From contig NC_134399.1 in assembly GCF_050003625.1 (NCBI RefSeq), forward strand, positions 148,546,473 to 148,610,472: a DNA stretch of 64,000 nucleotides. The letters run 5' to 3'. The translations under genes and the position numbers were made by a program. Of the stretch, positions 11,713-22,452 are shown one piece after another (positions within the stretch are counted from its first letter, which is position 1; every line of letters starts with the position of its first letter). The DNA comes from Haematobia irritans (Eukaryota; Arthropoda; Insecta; Diptera; Muscidae). The notes beneath the pieces were generated by a model. The model was not told where the DNA came from. It did not search any database and saw nothing but the letters and a program-made list of their open reading frames with translations.

Positions 11713-13371
11713 CAGTGAGTCACAGTGAAAATGGTCCACCAGAGTAAATGTAAATATTTTGAAATATTATCTCATATTTGGCCAATCAGAGATCCAAATG
11801 TTAGTTTTCTCTTAGGTAAATCTAATTAATAACAATATTTGGTGAGTATAAAGTTCAGGTTTCAGCTATAATTTATCGGAATCAGACATTTAAGAGAAAT
11901 GACAGAAATATCATGCCACAGTGGAAATGGCTCACCAGAAGAAATGGCAAAAATATAACGGTTTTCTTCCAGCATTTCATCACATTTGCTTTTACCTGTT
12001 ACATTACAATGTTCTTAGAATATTAAAAGTGCAAACACGCAACAAAGTGGTCGATTAAAATTTTCTTAAAAAAAAGATAAAACAATCGAAAAATGGGAGC
12101 TCACACTTCGTTTGAGATGCGAAATTTAATAATAAATCATTTTAAAAACGGCGTAAGTCAAAGGCGAATTGCAGAAATGGTTCAAGTCCCTCGTGGAACC
12201 ATTAAAAATATAATTAAAAGGTATACCGATGAAAATCGAATCATTGATAAGCCGAGATCCAGTTCAAAAAAACTGTTTTCTGACAGAGATGAACGATGGA
12301 TAGTAAATAAATGTCGATCTAACCCCAAACTAAGTGCTCCAAATATTCGAGATTTGGTGGCCAAACATCTCCAAGTGAATTGCCATGCAGAAACCATCAG
12401 AATAGTTCTCCACAGATCAGGATTACATGGACGAATTGCAAGAAAGAAACCGTTCGTAAGTGCTAAGAATAAGAGAGACCGATTACTATTTGCCCATGCG
12501 TATACAGCAAAGAAATTTTCGTTTTGGAAAGATATTCTATTCGTAGATGAGTCGAAGTTCAACCTTTTTGGGTCAGATGGTAGAAGAAATGTGTGGAGAA
12601 AAGCAAACGAAGAACTGCACCCAAAGCATTTACGGCCAACTGTTAAACACGGCGGAGGGCATGTGATGGTTTTGGGTTCTTGCTCTGCTGCGGGTGTTGG
12701 AAATCTCATTTTTATTGAAGGCAACATGGACAAGATGCAATATCTGTCTATTTGGAAAGATAACTTGAAGCAAAGTGCGGAAAAGCTGGGCATTGGTAGC
12801 TGATTTCATTTTTACCAAGACAACGACCCAAAACATACAGCTCATGTTGTAAAAGAGTGGCTGCTTTATAATTGTCGGCGTGTCATAAAAACTCCAGCCC
12901 AGTCCCCGGACTTAAATATAATAGAAAATTTGTGGTATAAACTTGAAGTGGAAATTCGAAAATGTCATATATCCTGCAAGGAAGACTTGAAGAGAGCATT
13001 AGTGGAAGAATGGCAAAAAATATGCCCTTCTTACACAACAAAATTGGTAGAATCCATGCCATGACGCTTAAAATCAGTCATTAAACAAAAAGGATTTTCC
13101 ACTAAATATTAGATATAATTTATTGAATTAAAATATTTAGTTAAACATTTTGGGTCATTTTCACTGTGGCGTGAGTTTTTTTGTTTTCCTTAAAAACATT
13201 TTTGTTTTATGAATTGATAGAATTTTAAGGTTTTTCTAATATTATATTTAGTTTGTATTTATCTATATTTTAAGAAAATAAAAGAAATTGAAATATATAT
13301 TTGCAAGAAAATGAGGTTTTCATTCTAACAACTAAATTTTGTGGGTGGGCCATTTTCACTGTGACTCACTG
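11713..13371 (+). mobile_element. Tc1-family DD34E element, 1659 bp, with IR/DR ends
   Basis: Flanked by TA on both sides (11711-11712, 13372-13373), inside a family E unit. The outer ends CAGTGAGTCACAGTGAAAAT are inverted copies. A second copy of the ACAGTGRAAATGG motif lies about 200 bp inside each end (11919-11942 and about 13150-13170), which gives the inverted-repeat/direct-repeat arrangement known from Tc3-, Minos- and Sleeping Beauty-type elements. The interior encodes one decayed transposase. Because it splits an E copy, it is younger than that copy. Confidence 0.9.
12093..13112 (+). pseudogene. Tc1 transposase, two in-frame stops
   Basis: This is a cut-and-paste DNA transposase of the Tc1 family. 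The frame starts MGAHTSFEMRNLI with an N-terminal paired-type HTH (RRIAEMVQVPRGTIKNII, about residues 29-46). The catalytic triad is visible as FVDESKFNLF, YQDNDPKHTAHV and SPDLNIIENLW, with exactly 34 residues between the second D and the E (DD34E). The reading frame runs 340 codons, the normal Tc1 length, but TGA codons interrupt it at 12801-12803, just before the second catalytic D, and at 13062-13064 near the end (SMP*RLKSVI). The first could also reflect two compensating single-base indels. The sequence on either side stays in frame, so decay is light. Not expected to be active. Confidence 0.9.
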
Positions 13372-14255
13372 TATATAATTATGGACCGATGTGGACAAAT
13401 TTTTGCATGGTCATTAGAGACCATATACTAACACCATGTACCAAATTTCAGCCGGATCGGATGAAATTTGCTTCTCTTAGAGGCTCCGCAAGCCAAATCG
13501 GGGGATCGGTTTATATGGGGGCTATATATAATTATGTACCGATGTGGACCAATTTTTGCATAGATGTTAGAGACCATATACTTACACCATGTACCAAATT
13601 TCAGACGGATCGGATGAAATTTTCTTCTCTTAGAGGCTCCGCAAGCCAAATCGGGGGATCGGTTTATATGGGGGCTATATATAATTATGTACCGATGTGG
13701 ACCAATTTCTGCATGATTGTTAAAGACCATATACTAACACCATGTACCAAATTTCAGCCGGATCGGATGAAATTTGCTTCTCTTAGAGGCAAATGCAAGC
13801 CAAATCTTGGGATCGGTTTATATCGGGGCTATATATAATTATGGACCGATGTGGACCAATTTTTGCATGGTTGTTAGAGACTATATACTAACACCGTGTA
13901 CCAAATTTCAGCCGGATTGGATGAAATTTGCTTCTCTTAGAGGCCTCGCAAGCCAAATTTGGGGGTCCGTTTATATGGGGGCTATACGTAAAAGTGGACC
14001 GATATGGCCCATTTGCAATACCATCCGACCTACATCCATAACAAATACTTGTGCCAAGTTTCAAGTCGATAGCTTGTTTCGTTCGGAAGTTAGCGTGATT
14101 TCAACAGACGGACGGACGGACATGCTCAGATCGACTCAGAAAATCACCACGACCCAGAATATATATACTTTATGGGGTCTTAAGCAATATTTCGATGTGT
14201 TACAAACGGAATGACAAAGTTAATACATCCCCCATACTATGGTGGAGGGCATAAA

Positions 14256-14351
14256 AAATTGACCCAAATGAACTTCCTATGCAGTTAGAATTAAGAACAT
14301 CTTTGGGGGGACATTGTTGGAAATGCTTTTAAAGTTGTGCCTTTTGCTGGG
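14256..14351 (+). mobile_element. Element family A, 3' fragment
   Basis: TGAACTTCCTATGCAGTTAG, AAGAACATCTTTGGG and GCTTTTAAAGTTGTGCC match the right end of family A (3950-4058), ending TTTGCTGGG at 14351. The last ~20 bp are deleted internally. Confidence 0.6.
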
Positions 14352-15070
14352 TAATCAGGCCTCTAATTAAATATTAACATTGTCCTATTTGTAACTCAAC
14401 ACTCTCATGGTATTAGGGTATATACTTGGTTTTCAATAACAATAACACTTTGTACTTTTGTGGTGTTAAAAACTCCTCTTCGTTCCAATAAAATTTCTTT
14501 AGATTGGTACAAAATGAAAAACCAAAACCGCAAATATTTATATGACCTCTTGTATCCCACAGTTCTTGATCTCTGTATGTTTTTAGCATTTCCCAAAAAT
14601 GATAAGGAAGGACATCTAAAGTCATAGAGAAATGAAGAAGACCACCAATCGTATTTGTTATGGTTAACATTCGTATTTTCTTTATGCCAAAACGCAGGCA
14701 AAAATATGAAAGATTCCAGCTGGTTATCAAGGACAATTTTTGGGGGAAATTATTTAAAAAGACTGATCTTTGGAAATCATTAGAAAAATTCATGCTGAGT
14801 TCATTTACCATTTACCTGGTCATGGTTGTTTGGCATCATTAATAATACGAGCTAATGAAGCTGATGGTGGTTTGAGGAAATGGTTGGGGATAAATTATGA
14901 AATGTAATTATTTGGCCATTTGATGGATGATTGCACAAAACAAATTATTTTCAAGGATATTTTCTTTGTCCCAAATGAGACGTGGAGTGCGTATAAATAC
15001 AATACACGCAAAATATTTCATGTTGCTAATATAAATGTAATACAAACAAGTAAGTAAAGTCTAATGTAAA
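14352..15070. other. Low-repeat stretch with one unassigned open frame
   Basis: No match to the window's repeat families. On the reverse strand, 14413-14811 is open for 132 codons (MVNELSMNFSNDFQ.., several aromatic and Cys residues) and overlaps another open frame. A CCAG|GTAAATG donor-like site lies just upstream at about 14820. No domain is recognised and no splice model holds together, so a chance frame is as likely as a decayed exon. Confidence 0.3.
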
Positions 15071-15127
15071 TAATATGCATTTAATACTAACGACGCCATC
15101 TATGTGTCAGACCGGGGACTTATCAGC
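15071..15127 (-). mobile_element. Solo terminal end of irritans-type mariner
   Basis: The reverse strand reads GTTTGGCTGATAAGTCCCCG, then GTCTGACACATAGATGGCG, nearly identical to the left end of the mariner at 31844. Only about 57 bp remain, followed directly by the start of a family G element. Confidence 0.75.
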
Positions 15128-15131
15128 CAAA

Positions 15132-16512
15132 CTGTTAAAGTCGGGCGGGGCGGGGCCGACTATATTATACCCTTCACCACTTTGTAAATCCACATTTTCG
15201 ATACCATATCAAATCCTTCCAATGTGTTGGATGCTATGTGAATCCATACACATATATTCTGTATATCTGAGCAGATCTGTACAGAGTTCTGCAATACTTA
15301 TAGATTTTACATTTAAGTCGGCTAATGCGCTGAGGTGGAACACAATGTTAATAAAAAAATAGGGGAAACATTTAAATATGAACCAATTTTGAGGCAACTT
15401 CGCAAAAGTGTATTTATGATTTATCGGTCGATAAATGTGTAATAGAGTTATAGGAAAATTTGAGTCATTTTGATAAGTTTTCGACTTAGCAGTGGCGATT
15501 TGATAAGGAAAATGTAGGTATTTCGGCTACGTAAGAGGAAGAGGGGCTCCTATACACTGACCGACGATGGTGACGGAGCTGGATGAGTGGAGCACTGTGA
15601 CAGATTGTATGTTGTTGTTGTGGACTGTATTTCTGAGTCGCAGAGATCTTCCAATCTCACCAGAGCAAACGACTACCTGGTTTGAAGGAGACGAGTGGGG
15701 TTACTTGTGGGATAGAATCTCACAGGGAATTCAATCCACACAAGCAGAAAACCAAAAGAATAAAAACACACAAGAGGAGTCAGTTCAGTATGGGGTTTAT
15801 TGGAGTTGAAGTTCCTCACCAGTAAATTTGCAGCTTCTTCTTCTGTTGGTAAAATAAAAATGACCCTATTTAGGTAGAGTGACTTCCCAAAAAGTCGCTA
15901 TTTCTAAATTTGTTTTTTTTAGTACATTATAATTCATTTTCATTGACATTCGTAGATCTTAGTTATTTTCAAACTGTAGATATTTTGGTAATATAAATTC
16001 AAATGACAGTTACAAATTAAATTCAAATAAGAAAATTTAAATGTTATTAAGTATAAAGCTATAGGTTTATACAGGGAGCTATATCTAAATCTGAACCGAT
16101 TTGGCTGATATTTTGTATATTTTACGAGAGCCTCTAAATATTCGGCCTTGTGACATTTTAAGAAAATACGTTGATAAATACGTCAATTATGACCAGATCG
16201 GTGATAAATATGTATGACAGCTATATCTAAATCTGAACCGATTTTTTTTCAAAATCAATGGCGATTGTCTTTGGCCCAAAGTAATACTTTGTGCCAAATT
16301 TGAGAACGAGCGGACTTAAACTGTGAGCTGTACATTGCACACAAAATTACATATGCAGACAGACAGACGGACATCGCTAAATCGACTCAGAATTCAATTC
16401 TAAGACGATCGGTATACTAAACGATGGGTCTCAGACTTTTCCTTCTTGGCGTTAGATACAAATGCACAAACTTATTATACCCTGTACCACAGTGTGGTGA
16501 AGGGTATAATAG
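15132..16512 (+). mobile_element. Family G INE-like element, interrupted
   Basis: The 5' end has GGGGCCGACTATATTATACC, the inverse of the G terminus at 27050-27090. A 5' module follows (TTTCGACTTAGCAGTGGCGA at about 15480). After a non-G segment (15535-15850 and flank), the repeat part resumes near 16070 (GGGAGCTATATCTAAATCTG). The 3' block has CAGACAGACAGACGGACATC and ends in the hairpin ACCCTGTACCACAGTGTGGTGAAGGGT near 16480-16505 (stem halves ACCCT/AGGGT and CCACA/TGTGG). Confidence 0.65.
15535..15850 (+). other. GC-richer insert with an 80-codon open frame
   Basis: Inside family G, composition shifts to roughly half GC, unlike any neighbour. 15567-15809 is open (MVTELDEWSTVTDC.., acidic and Trp-rich, ending YGVYWS) and would make an 80-residue soluble peptide. 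No domain is recognised and no splice sites are obvious. It could be a fragment of a retroelement or of a host exon. Confidence 0.3.
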
Positions 16513-16559
16513 CAGTATTTCTCAAAACACAATAATTTAACCACACTCGAATATTCTAT

Positions 16560-17042
16560 ACAGAGTGGCTGATATGTAAAGCAACAAAACAAATCGCAGT
16601 GTGCTCTGCTTGATGACTACAACGATAATTTTCTGTTGATAACAATAACAGCTATGTAGCCCAGTGGATTGTGTGTTGGTTTACAAACTGTACCAAAATA
16701 ACATTTTGCTCTTGAATCATGTTTGATGTGAAAGGTAAAATTTAAAAAAATTATAAAATCCAAAAATTTTCTCTACATTGTTTGTATTACAGAAAAAAAG
16801 TGCTAAGAACTAAATAAAACTCGTTGAGTGTGAGAAAGATGTAAGGGAAAATGAAAAAAGCAAGAAAATAAAACAAAACTATTTTTCAGGTATTTTTCAT
16901 GAAATCGTTTTCACATCTTTTAAAAAATCAACGTTTATCACAAAAGTATATACTTTTCTTCCTAACACATTTCCTTAAAGCGGAAAGCAAATGGTAAACG
17001 ATGGTTTAAAATTTCGTTTGAGAGGAATTAATTTTTTGTGTG
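16560..17042 (+). mobile_element. Element family F, right part
   Basis: Shares with 10870-11274 and 57780-58163 the ACAACGATAATT segment, the CAGCTATGTAGCCCAGTGGA tRNA-like box, GTAAAATTTAAAAAAATTAT and TTGTATTACAGAAAAA. It ends TTTTTTGTGTG before TA at 17043. The tRNA-like box B is replaced by unrelated sequence, and the left half of the element is absent. Confidence 0.55.
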
Positions 17043-18640
17043 TATATATTGTTTTAAGTGTGGTATTATTTTCGTTGCTTTTCATTTTGATGAATATTAC
17101 TTGTTCGGAACGTTGATATAAGATATCCCCAGCAAGGCAATGGAAGTACATCCAAAAATTCTCCTCTTGTCATGGACCTAATTTGCACTTCACAAGAAAT
17201 TTTTTCGATTTAAATTTTCTGAATTTCAATGGGTATAAAACAAAGTAAGTATCAATAAAATTAAGAAAATTTCCTAAAAATATTTGAAATGTGTACCGAT
17301 CCGTTTCTCAGTAGAGATAAAAGTCGAAAAATTCGCAATGAAATCCAAAAAACCTAAAGAACATCACATTTGAAGAAATTACTTCAGCGGATTCTTGAAA
17401 AATTGCAGTCTTTCCTAAGACAAAACCCAAAATAGCAATTTTTCATTTGAGTCAACCACTTCCGGATCCGAAACTAATATGTTCATTGAATCGAATTTTG
17501 ATTCTTTCTATATTAAAGACCCTTACAGTATCTTATTTATTTCCAGCATCACATTTGAAGAACAAATGTGAAATTAATGCAGCGGATTCTTGAAAAATTG
17601 CAGTCTTCCCTAAGATAAGCCCAAAAAAGCAATTCTACTTTTTAGTCAACCACTTCCGGATCCAAAAGAATCAAGTTCGATTCATTGAATCGAATTTTGA
17701 TTCTTTCTATATTGAAGACCCTTCCAGCATTCTCACAAATGAATTATTTTTCTTATTACCCCATCATTTGCATACGTTCTATATTTCAAAAACAACTAAA
17801 TTCAACGCTTTACATTAAGAAAACTTTGCGAAACGGAAAAAAACTGGTAAAAATGCAAATAACACAAAAACACAACGCCAAAACCTTGAAAATATCAAAG
17901 AGATGAACAACTCGCGAAAAAAAATTACTGTGAAAGATGTGAATGTAAAATAGTTAGAATTTCTATACGTTCGCTTTGAAAAAATAAAATTAAAAAACAG
18001 GAGGAAGTGATTCTTGAAAATCAAGACATTGTTGAAGGTGCTACCATTTAAAAACGTCTACGCCTGGCAGGTAGACATTTCGCATCCGCCAAGTTTCATG
18101 CCATACGAAATATTTAACCTGAAGAATTTGACAAATTTAAATAAAAATGTTATAAGAGTGGAACATTTTATGCATCTCCAGAGAATACTAAATGAAACTA
18201 AGAACGTTTCTTTTTTTGTGCCTTTGTCTACATTGAAAGGAAGGAAGGCACAAATGAGGCATACACACACCCACACACACCAGAAACCTTATGCAGTTAC
18301 ATGAAATGTTGGTTTGCTGGGGTATGAACAATGTAAGTGTCTCTGTTTTACGACTCAATTGTCGAAACGATGGCCCATTGTGGGTGTGTGATAGCCACTG
18401 TGAATTTGTGAGTATGTGTACCCGACCGGAAACCATGCAGAAAACCTACTGTGATTTACATTTGTAATAGAGTGTAGGGACACATTAAAAGCATGTCACT
18501 GAGTAAGATTAAAGTAAAAAGTGATTTTCAGAATTTAAGCTAAAATCCTAGGAAGAACAAGAAAAGGAAAAAACCATCAGTGATTAAGAGAAGTGTCTTT
18601 CACAAATTGATGGAGAAAGATTTAAAGAAAGTAATTCAGG
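17043..18640. other. Low-repeat stretch with a 186-bp duplication
   Basis: A family B-like end (CCCAGCAAGGCAATGGAAGT) lies near 17128. 17362-17547 and 17548-17735 are diverged tandem copies (GGATTCTTGAAAAATTGCAG and CAACCACTTCCGGATCC in both). The rest, including small open frames at 17685-18304, shows nothing recognisable. A CA-rich microsatellite lies at 18262-18283. Confidence 0.5.
18262..18283 (+). repeat. CA microsatellite
   Basis: An interrupted (CA)n run, ACACACACCCACACACACC. Confidence 0.8.
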
Positions 18641-19307
18641 CAGTGTTGCCAGAAGTACGGAAAATTCCCTACATGTAGGTTTTTTTCTAATATTTAGCGT
18701 CTTGTAGGGACGTACGGGACACAGTGTAGGTACTTTTTCAATCCACACAATTCTTAAAATATTTTACATTTTGGTGTCTCTAGAGGAGGAAATTAGAACC
18801 CGACAAGGTTTGATCTTTAACAATGTGTTGTAACCACGATTACCACCCGTGCCAAAAAATCTACAAACATTTTAAGAAAATCTTACCACAAATCTACCAA
18901 ACAAATTTTCCTAAAGAAAATTTTGTCAAAATTGTATTTCGATAGAAAATTTTGTCAAAATTTTATTCCTATGGAAAAGTTTGTCAAAATTTTATTTCTA
19001 TAAAAGTTTTATTTCTATAAAAATTTTATTTCTATAGAAAATTTTGTCAAAATTTTATTCCTATAGAAAATTTTTTCAAAATTTTATTTCTATGGAATTT
19101 TTTTTCAAAATATTATTTCTATAGAATTTTTTAATCAACATTTTATTTCTATAGAAAAATTTCTCAAAAAAAAATTATAGAAACTTTTTCCAAAATTTTA
19201 TTTTTATATAAACTTGTTTCAAAATTTCATTTCTATAGAGATTTAATCTACCGTAACAGAAAAAAATTTACTAGTTTTGGTCGAATTCTACCAATGGTGG
19301 CAACCGT
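18641..19307 (+). mobile_element. Element family M, carrying a 29-bp array
   Basis: Begins CAGTGTTGCCAG and ends TGGTGGCAACCG, weakly inverted ends. The inverse copy at 43418-44000 shares the flanking blocks (CCCTACATGTAGG/CTAATATCTAGGG type sequence, GTTACCAC, ATTCTACCAA) on both sides of a 29-bp minisatellite array (here about 18905-19240). The CAGTGTTGCCA end suggests a hAT-like element, but no 8-bp duplication is seen. Confidence 0.5.
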
Positions 19308-19639
19308 TATTGCAATAAATATTTAGTTTTATTTAATATACGTTTTCATATGTTTTAAGATAATGAAGCACATAGAACCATTTATGTTTTGTAAATTTTG
19401 TTTAAATTTAACGAACAATAGAAGTTGAGATGGTCTCATGTCACCCAGTTCCGAAGCTTTTTTATTCGTTTTTGCTAAAAATCGGTATATTGTTCTAGGA
19501 GTCTCTGCTGCAGTGTTTCCTACGTGTTGTCTGCTGGAAAATTGAGGACTATGTTGTGGATTTGAGAAAATACGTTGCGGTCACTTTTTCAGCTGTATCA
19601 AACTGGAATTCGATTTGAGCTATCTACTTTCCACCATTA

Positions 19640-20087
19640 GGCTCCAGAATCGTATTGTATGAGGTTTATATATATGGACTAAATTTTGCTTGATTGTTCG
19701 AAAGCCTATACTGACACCTCGTACAAAATTTCCACCGGATCGGATGAAATTTGCTCCCCCAAGGAGCTGCGAAAGTCAAATATAAGGATCGATTTTAATT
19801 GGGGCTTGTATAATTCTAGACCCATTTAGACCACTTTTTGTGTGATTGTTAGAACGTGTTACATCACGTACCAAATCTCTAACGAATGGGATGGAATTTG
19901 CTCTCTGAAGAGGATCCAGAAATAAAATCTTAGGAGACCTGTTAATATGGGCGCTATATATAAATCTGGACCAATATGAGCTAGCTTTTGTATGGTAGTT
20001 ATATAGCATCACGTACCAAAAGTCAACTGAATTGTATGATATTTGATCCTTCAAAAAGCTCCGAAAACCAAATCTCGGGATGCAACG
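19640..20087 (+). mobile_element. Family E INE fragment
   Basis: About three diverged 153-bp units (CCACCGGATCGGATGAAATT, CACGTACCAAA). No 5' or 3' module remains, and the LINE abuts at about 20090. Confidence 0.65.
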
Positions 20088-20089
20088 AA

Positions 20090-21690
20090 ACAATTCCGTA
20101 GTTATCGTAAATTAACGCTAATTTTTTTATTATTGAATTCTAATGTATTTAATACAGAAACATTGTGCCTCAGCGCCAACTATGGCTTTAAAGAAGCTGA
20201 TAAGTTGGTTTAAACCATAATAATTTTCCTTATATTAATACATATAAAAAAAGATAAATGTACATTATATAATAAAATCATAAAAAATGCAATGAAGAGC
20301 AAAAAAATGTAAGAAAGACTTCCACGTTATTTATCAAATAATCTTTTGCTTTAAATGTTGATATATTTGTGCTATCTCTCAGGTTTGACGGCAACTGATT
20401 GCATTCCATAGGTCCATTAAAGCTTATTTTCTGTTTGGTCAACTCTAAACGACATCTAGAAAAAATTAATTGATTTGCTTGTCTAGTCATTCTACCCGTT
20501 TGTGGTAAATTATCACTAAATTTTACAGAATGGGACTAATTTCGTGCAAGTTTTTGAAAACATACATCAAAAGGCGATGTTTATAAATTCCTTGTACCGG
20601 GAGAACAGTTTTTGCATAATCCTTGTATAAATCAATTGTGTGAAATCTAGAATGTAAATTGAATACTATTTTCAAGGCCTTGTTTTGAATTGCCTGTAAT
20701 GATTTGATTGCCGGACTTTTCCTAGCGCAATAAATTATCGGAAGATATGTTAAGTGGGAATGAATCAGCGATTGATACAACAACATCTTCGATCTTTGAT
20801 CAAGTTTCAGTCTGAACTTGTGCAGAACACCAATCCCTGATGACAGTTTAGATTTTACTGCTCAAATTCATTCCTAAATATGTAACACTGTCCGACTCCA
20901 AAATAAAATTCCCATCCACATACACCCCCATCTTCTCATTATCCCCAGCAATCTGAGGCCTAAATCTTATGAACTTGGTCTTATTCGAATTAAGAACTAA
21001 CTTATTTACTTTCAAGAAGTCTGATAAAATCGCTGCATCCCATTCAATTTTAGCCCTTAAAGCCTCCACATAGTTATAGTGATACAAAAGGCAAATGTCG
21101 TCCGCGAACATATACAACTCTCCGTTTAATTCCAAATTCTGTAAATCATTTATAAAAATTTTAAACAATAAGGGGCCTATAATGCTTCCTTGTGGAACTC
21201 CACTTAATACCTCAAGTTGAGCGCTGCTACATTCTCCTATGTGGACATATTGCTTCCTCCCTCTCAGATAGTCTCTTCTCTATAAAAATGCAATGATCGA
21301 CCAAATCGAACGCTTTCGATAAGTCAAAGAAAACACCAGCTGCCCCTCTGTAACCACTATCAAGTCCTCTACAAATATAATCAACAACATTTACCAGTGC
21401 CTCCTCAGTTCCTACCCCTTTTCTAAACCCATTTTGCCTGCAGTATATAAGTTTATGCTTCTCAAGGTGAGCTGTCATTTGGTCGAACATTAACTTTTCA
21501 AATATTTTTCCCACTCTGGAGAGAAGCGATATAGGCCGATAGTTTTCAAGTTTATTGGAATTAACTTTTTTTGGTACCGGTACAATTTTGTGTAACTTAA
21601 GAATATCAGGAAACTTCGACTCATCGATCATATTGTTGCTTCTGCCGTAAGTCCATTAAGTAGTTGCAACATTCTAGAATTAATATTGTC
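20090..21690 (-). mobile_element. 5'-truncated non-LTR retrotransposon (LINE)
   Basis: The reverse strand carries most of a reverse transcriptase domain and a C-terminal region, then about 190 bp of AT-rich 3' sequence. The endonuclease and first ORF are missing, typical of 5' truncation. The protein resembles Jockey/CR1-group elements of flies. The exact clade cannot be set without a search. It ends inside or next to a family E fragment. Confidence 0.8.
20278..21690 (-). pseudogene. LINE reverse transcriptase, frameshifted
   Basis: This enzyme would copy its own mRNA into DNA at a nicked target. Reading down the reverse strand, visible RT blocks are KIVPVPKK..LENYRPISLLS, QNGFRKGVGTEEAL, VFFDLSKAFDLVDH, SGVPQGSIIGPLLF (at about 21160-21210) and the catalytic YMFADDICLLYH. 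A C-terminal region with LPSNLRDSTNISTFK follows. A frameshift near 21635 separates LLNGLTAEA from the IDESKFPD frame. Near 21285 about 50 bp are lost between FIEKR and YLRGRKQYVHIGE, with a frame change. Further frame changes lie near 20845 and 20500. Not functional. Confidence 0.85.
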
Positions 21691-21811
21691 AAAAGATATA
21701 TATTTTATTTGTATTGCAAAAAAGTATTTGTTTGTAGTTAAATTTTATTATTTTTTGCGAAATTTTCCATATCTCAATGAAATTTTCCTCTTCTTAAGTA
21801 TGTCTCAAACA

Positions 21812-22156
21812 CAGGACTGTGGAGTCGGAGTCTGAAGATTATGCTGGAGTCGGAGTCGTAAAAATGTTGCTCGACTCCGACTCCGGCTAAACAAAATTTT
21901 TTAAAACACTTCACATTTTTGTAACTAAATAAGTTTTTACGCAAATTAGATTCAATTGTGTTTTTCATTCGATCAGTCTACGATATGAATTTTATCAAAA
22001 GTTTATTTCTATAGAAAATTTTGTCAAAATTTTATTTCTATAGAAAATTTTGTCAAAATTTTACTTCTATAGAAAATTTTGTCAAAATTTTATTTCTATA
22101 GAAAATTTTGTTAAAATTTAATTTCTACTGAAAATTGGCTCGACTCTACAGCCCTG
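21812..22156. mobile_element. hAT-type MITE, 345 bp, with 8-bp target duplication
   Basis: Ends CAGGACTGTGGAGTCG and the inverse of CAGGGCTGTAGAGTCG are 16-bp inverted repeats with 14 matches. CTCAAACA is duplicated exactly at 21804-21811 and 22157-22164, the 8-bp duplication characteristic of hAT transposition. Inside are GGAGTCGGAGTC repeats and, at 21985-22135, about five 29-bp minisatellite units. No coding capacity. Confidence 0.85.
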
Positions 22157-22334
22157 CTCAAACATTTTATGAACTAAAGGTGGGTATAAAGTTCAATGAC
22201 TGTATACATAAGTTCAATATGGACTAAAGCAATGGGGTTCCTCTTTAGTTTTGGTTAATTTTTTTTCTATGAGAGGGCGTAATTTCGTGAACTGCAGTTA
22301 AAAAGTACAACTGGGCATTGAGTTTTCTTGTTTC

Positions 22335-22452
22335 GTTCATAGGTATCGTGACATCAAAAGATATATATTTTATGGGGTCGGAGACAAATATGTGTTACAA
22401 ACGGGATGGCATAGTTAGTATACCACTCATTCTATGGTGGATGGTATAAAAA
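22335..22452 (+). repeat. INE 3'-end fragment
   Basis: ATATATATTTTATGGGGTCG, TGTGTTACAAACGGGATGGC and a terminal hairpin (ACCACTCATTCTATGGTGGATGGTAT, stem CCA/TGG) match the 3' tail of families E/I. Confidence 0.65.

Larger units (their letters stand above)
9034..14252 (+). mobile_element. Full-length family E INE, split by two insertions
   Basis: Starts AACAAGTATATATGGCCGTAA at 9034, a terminus shared with other E copies. A 5' module follows (CCTCCACCATGGAT, then GTGGTATATATTAGAC), then 153-bp units (TTTATATGGGGGCTATATAT, CAAATTTCA..CGGATCGGATGAA), the 3' block (GTTTCGTTCGGAAGTTAGCG, GACGGACGGACGGAC, ATATATATACTTTATGGGG) and a degenerate hairpin ending GGTGGAGGGCATAAAAA near 14250. Family F (9493-11274) and a Tc1 element (11713-13371) interrupt it. 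The 3' block closely resembles the INE-1/DINE-1 3' end. The class assignment rests on that resemblance. Confidence 0.75.

Noticed and set aside
12182..12793. 203-codon reverse-strand open frame
   Set aside because: It is the antisense shadow of the Tc1 transposase, which has recognisable motifs on the forward strand.
16321..16400. GACGGAC/GTCCGTC runs as independent microsatellites
   Set aside because: They occur at a fixed place in the 3' block of every INE-like copy and are part of that element, as in DINE-1.
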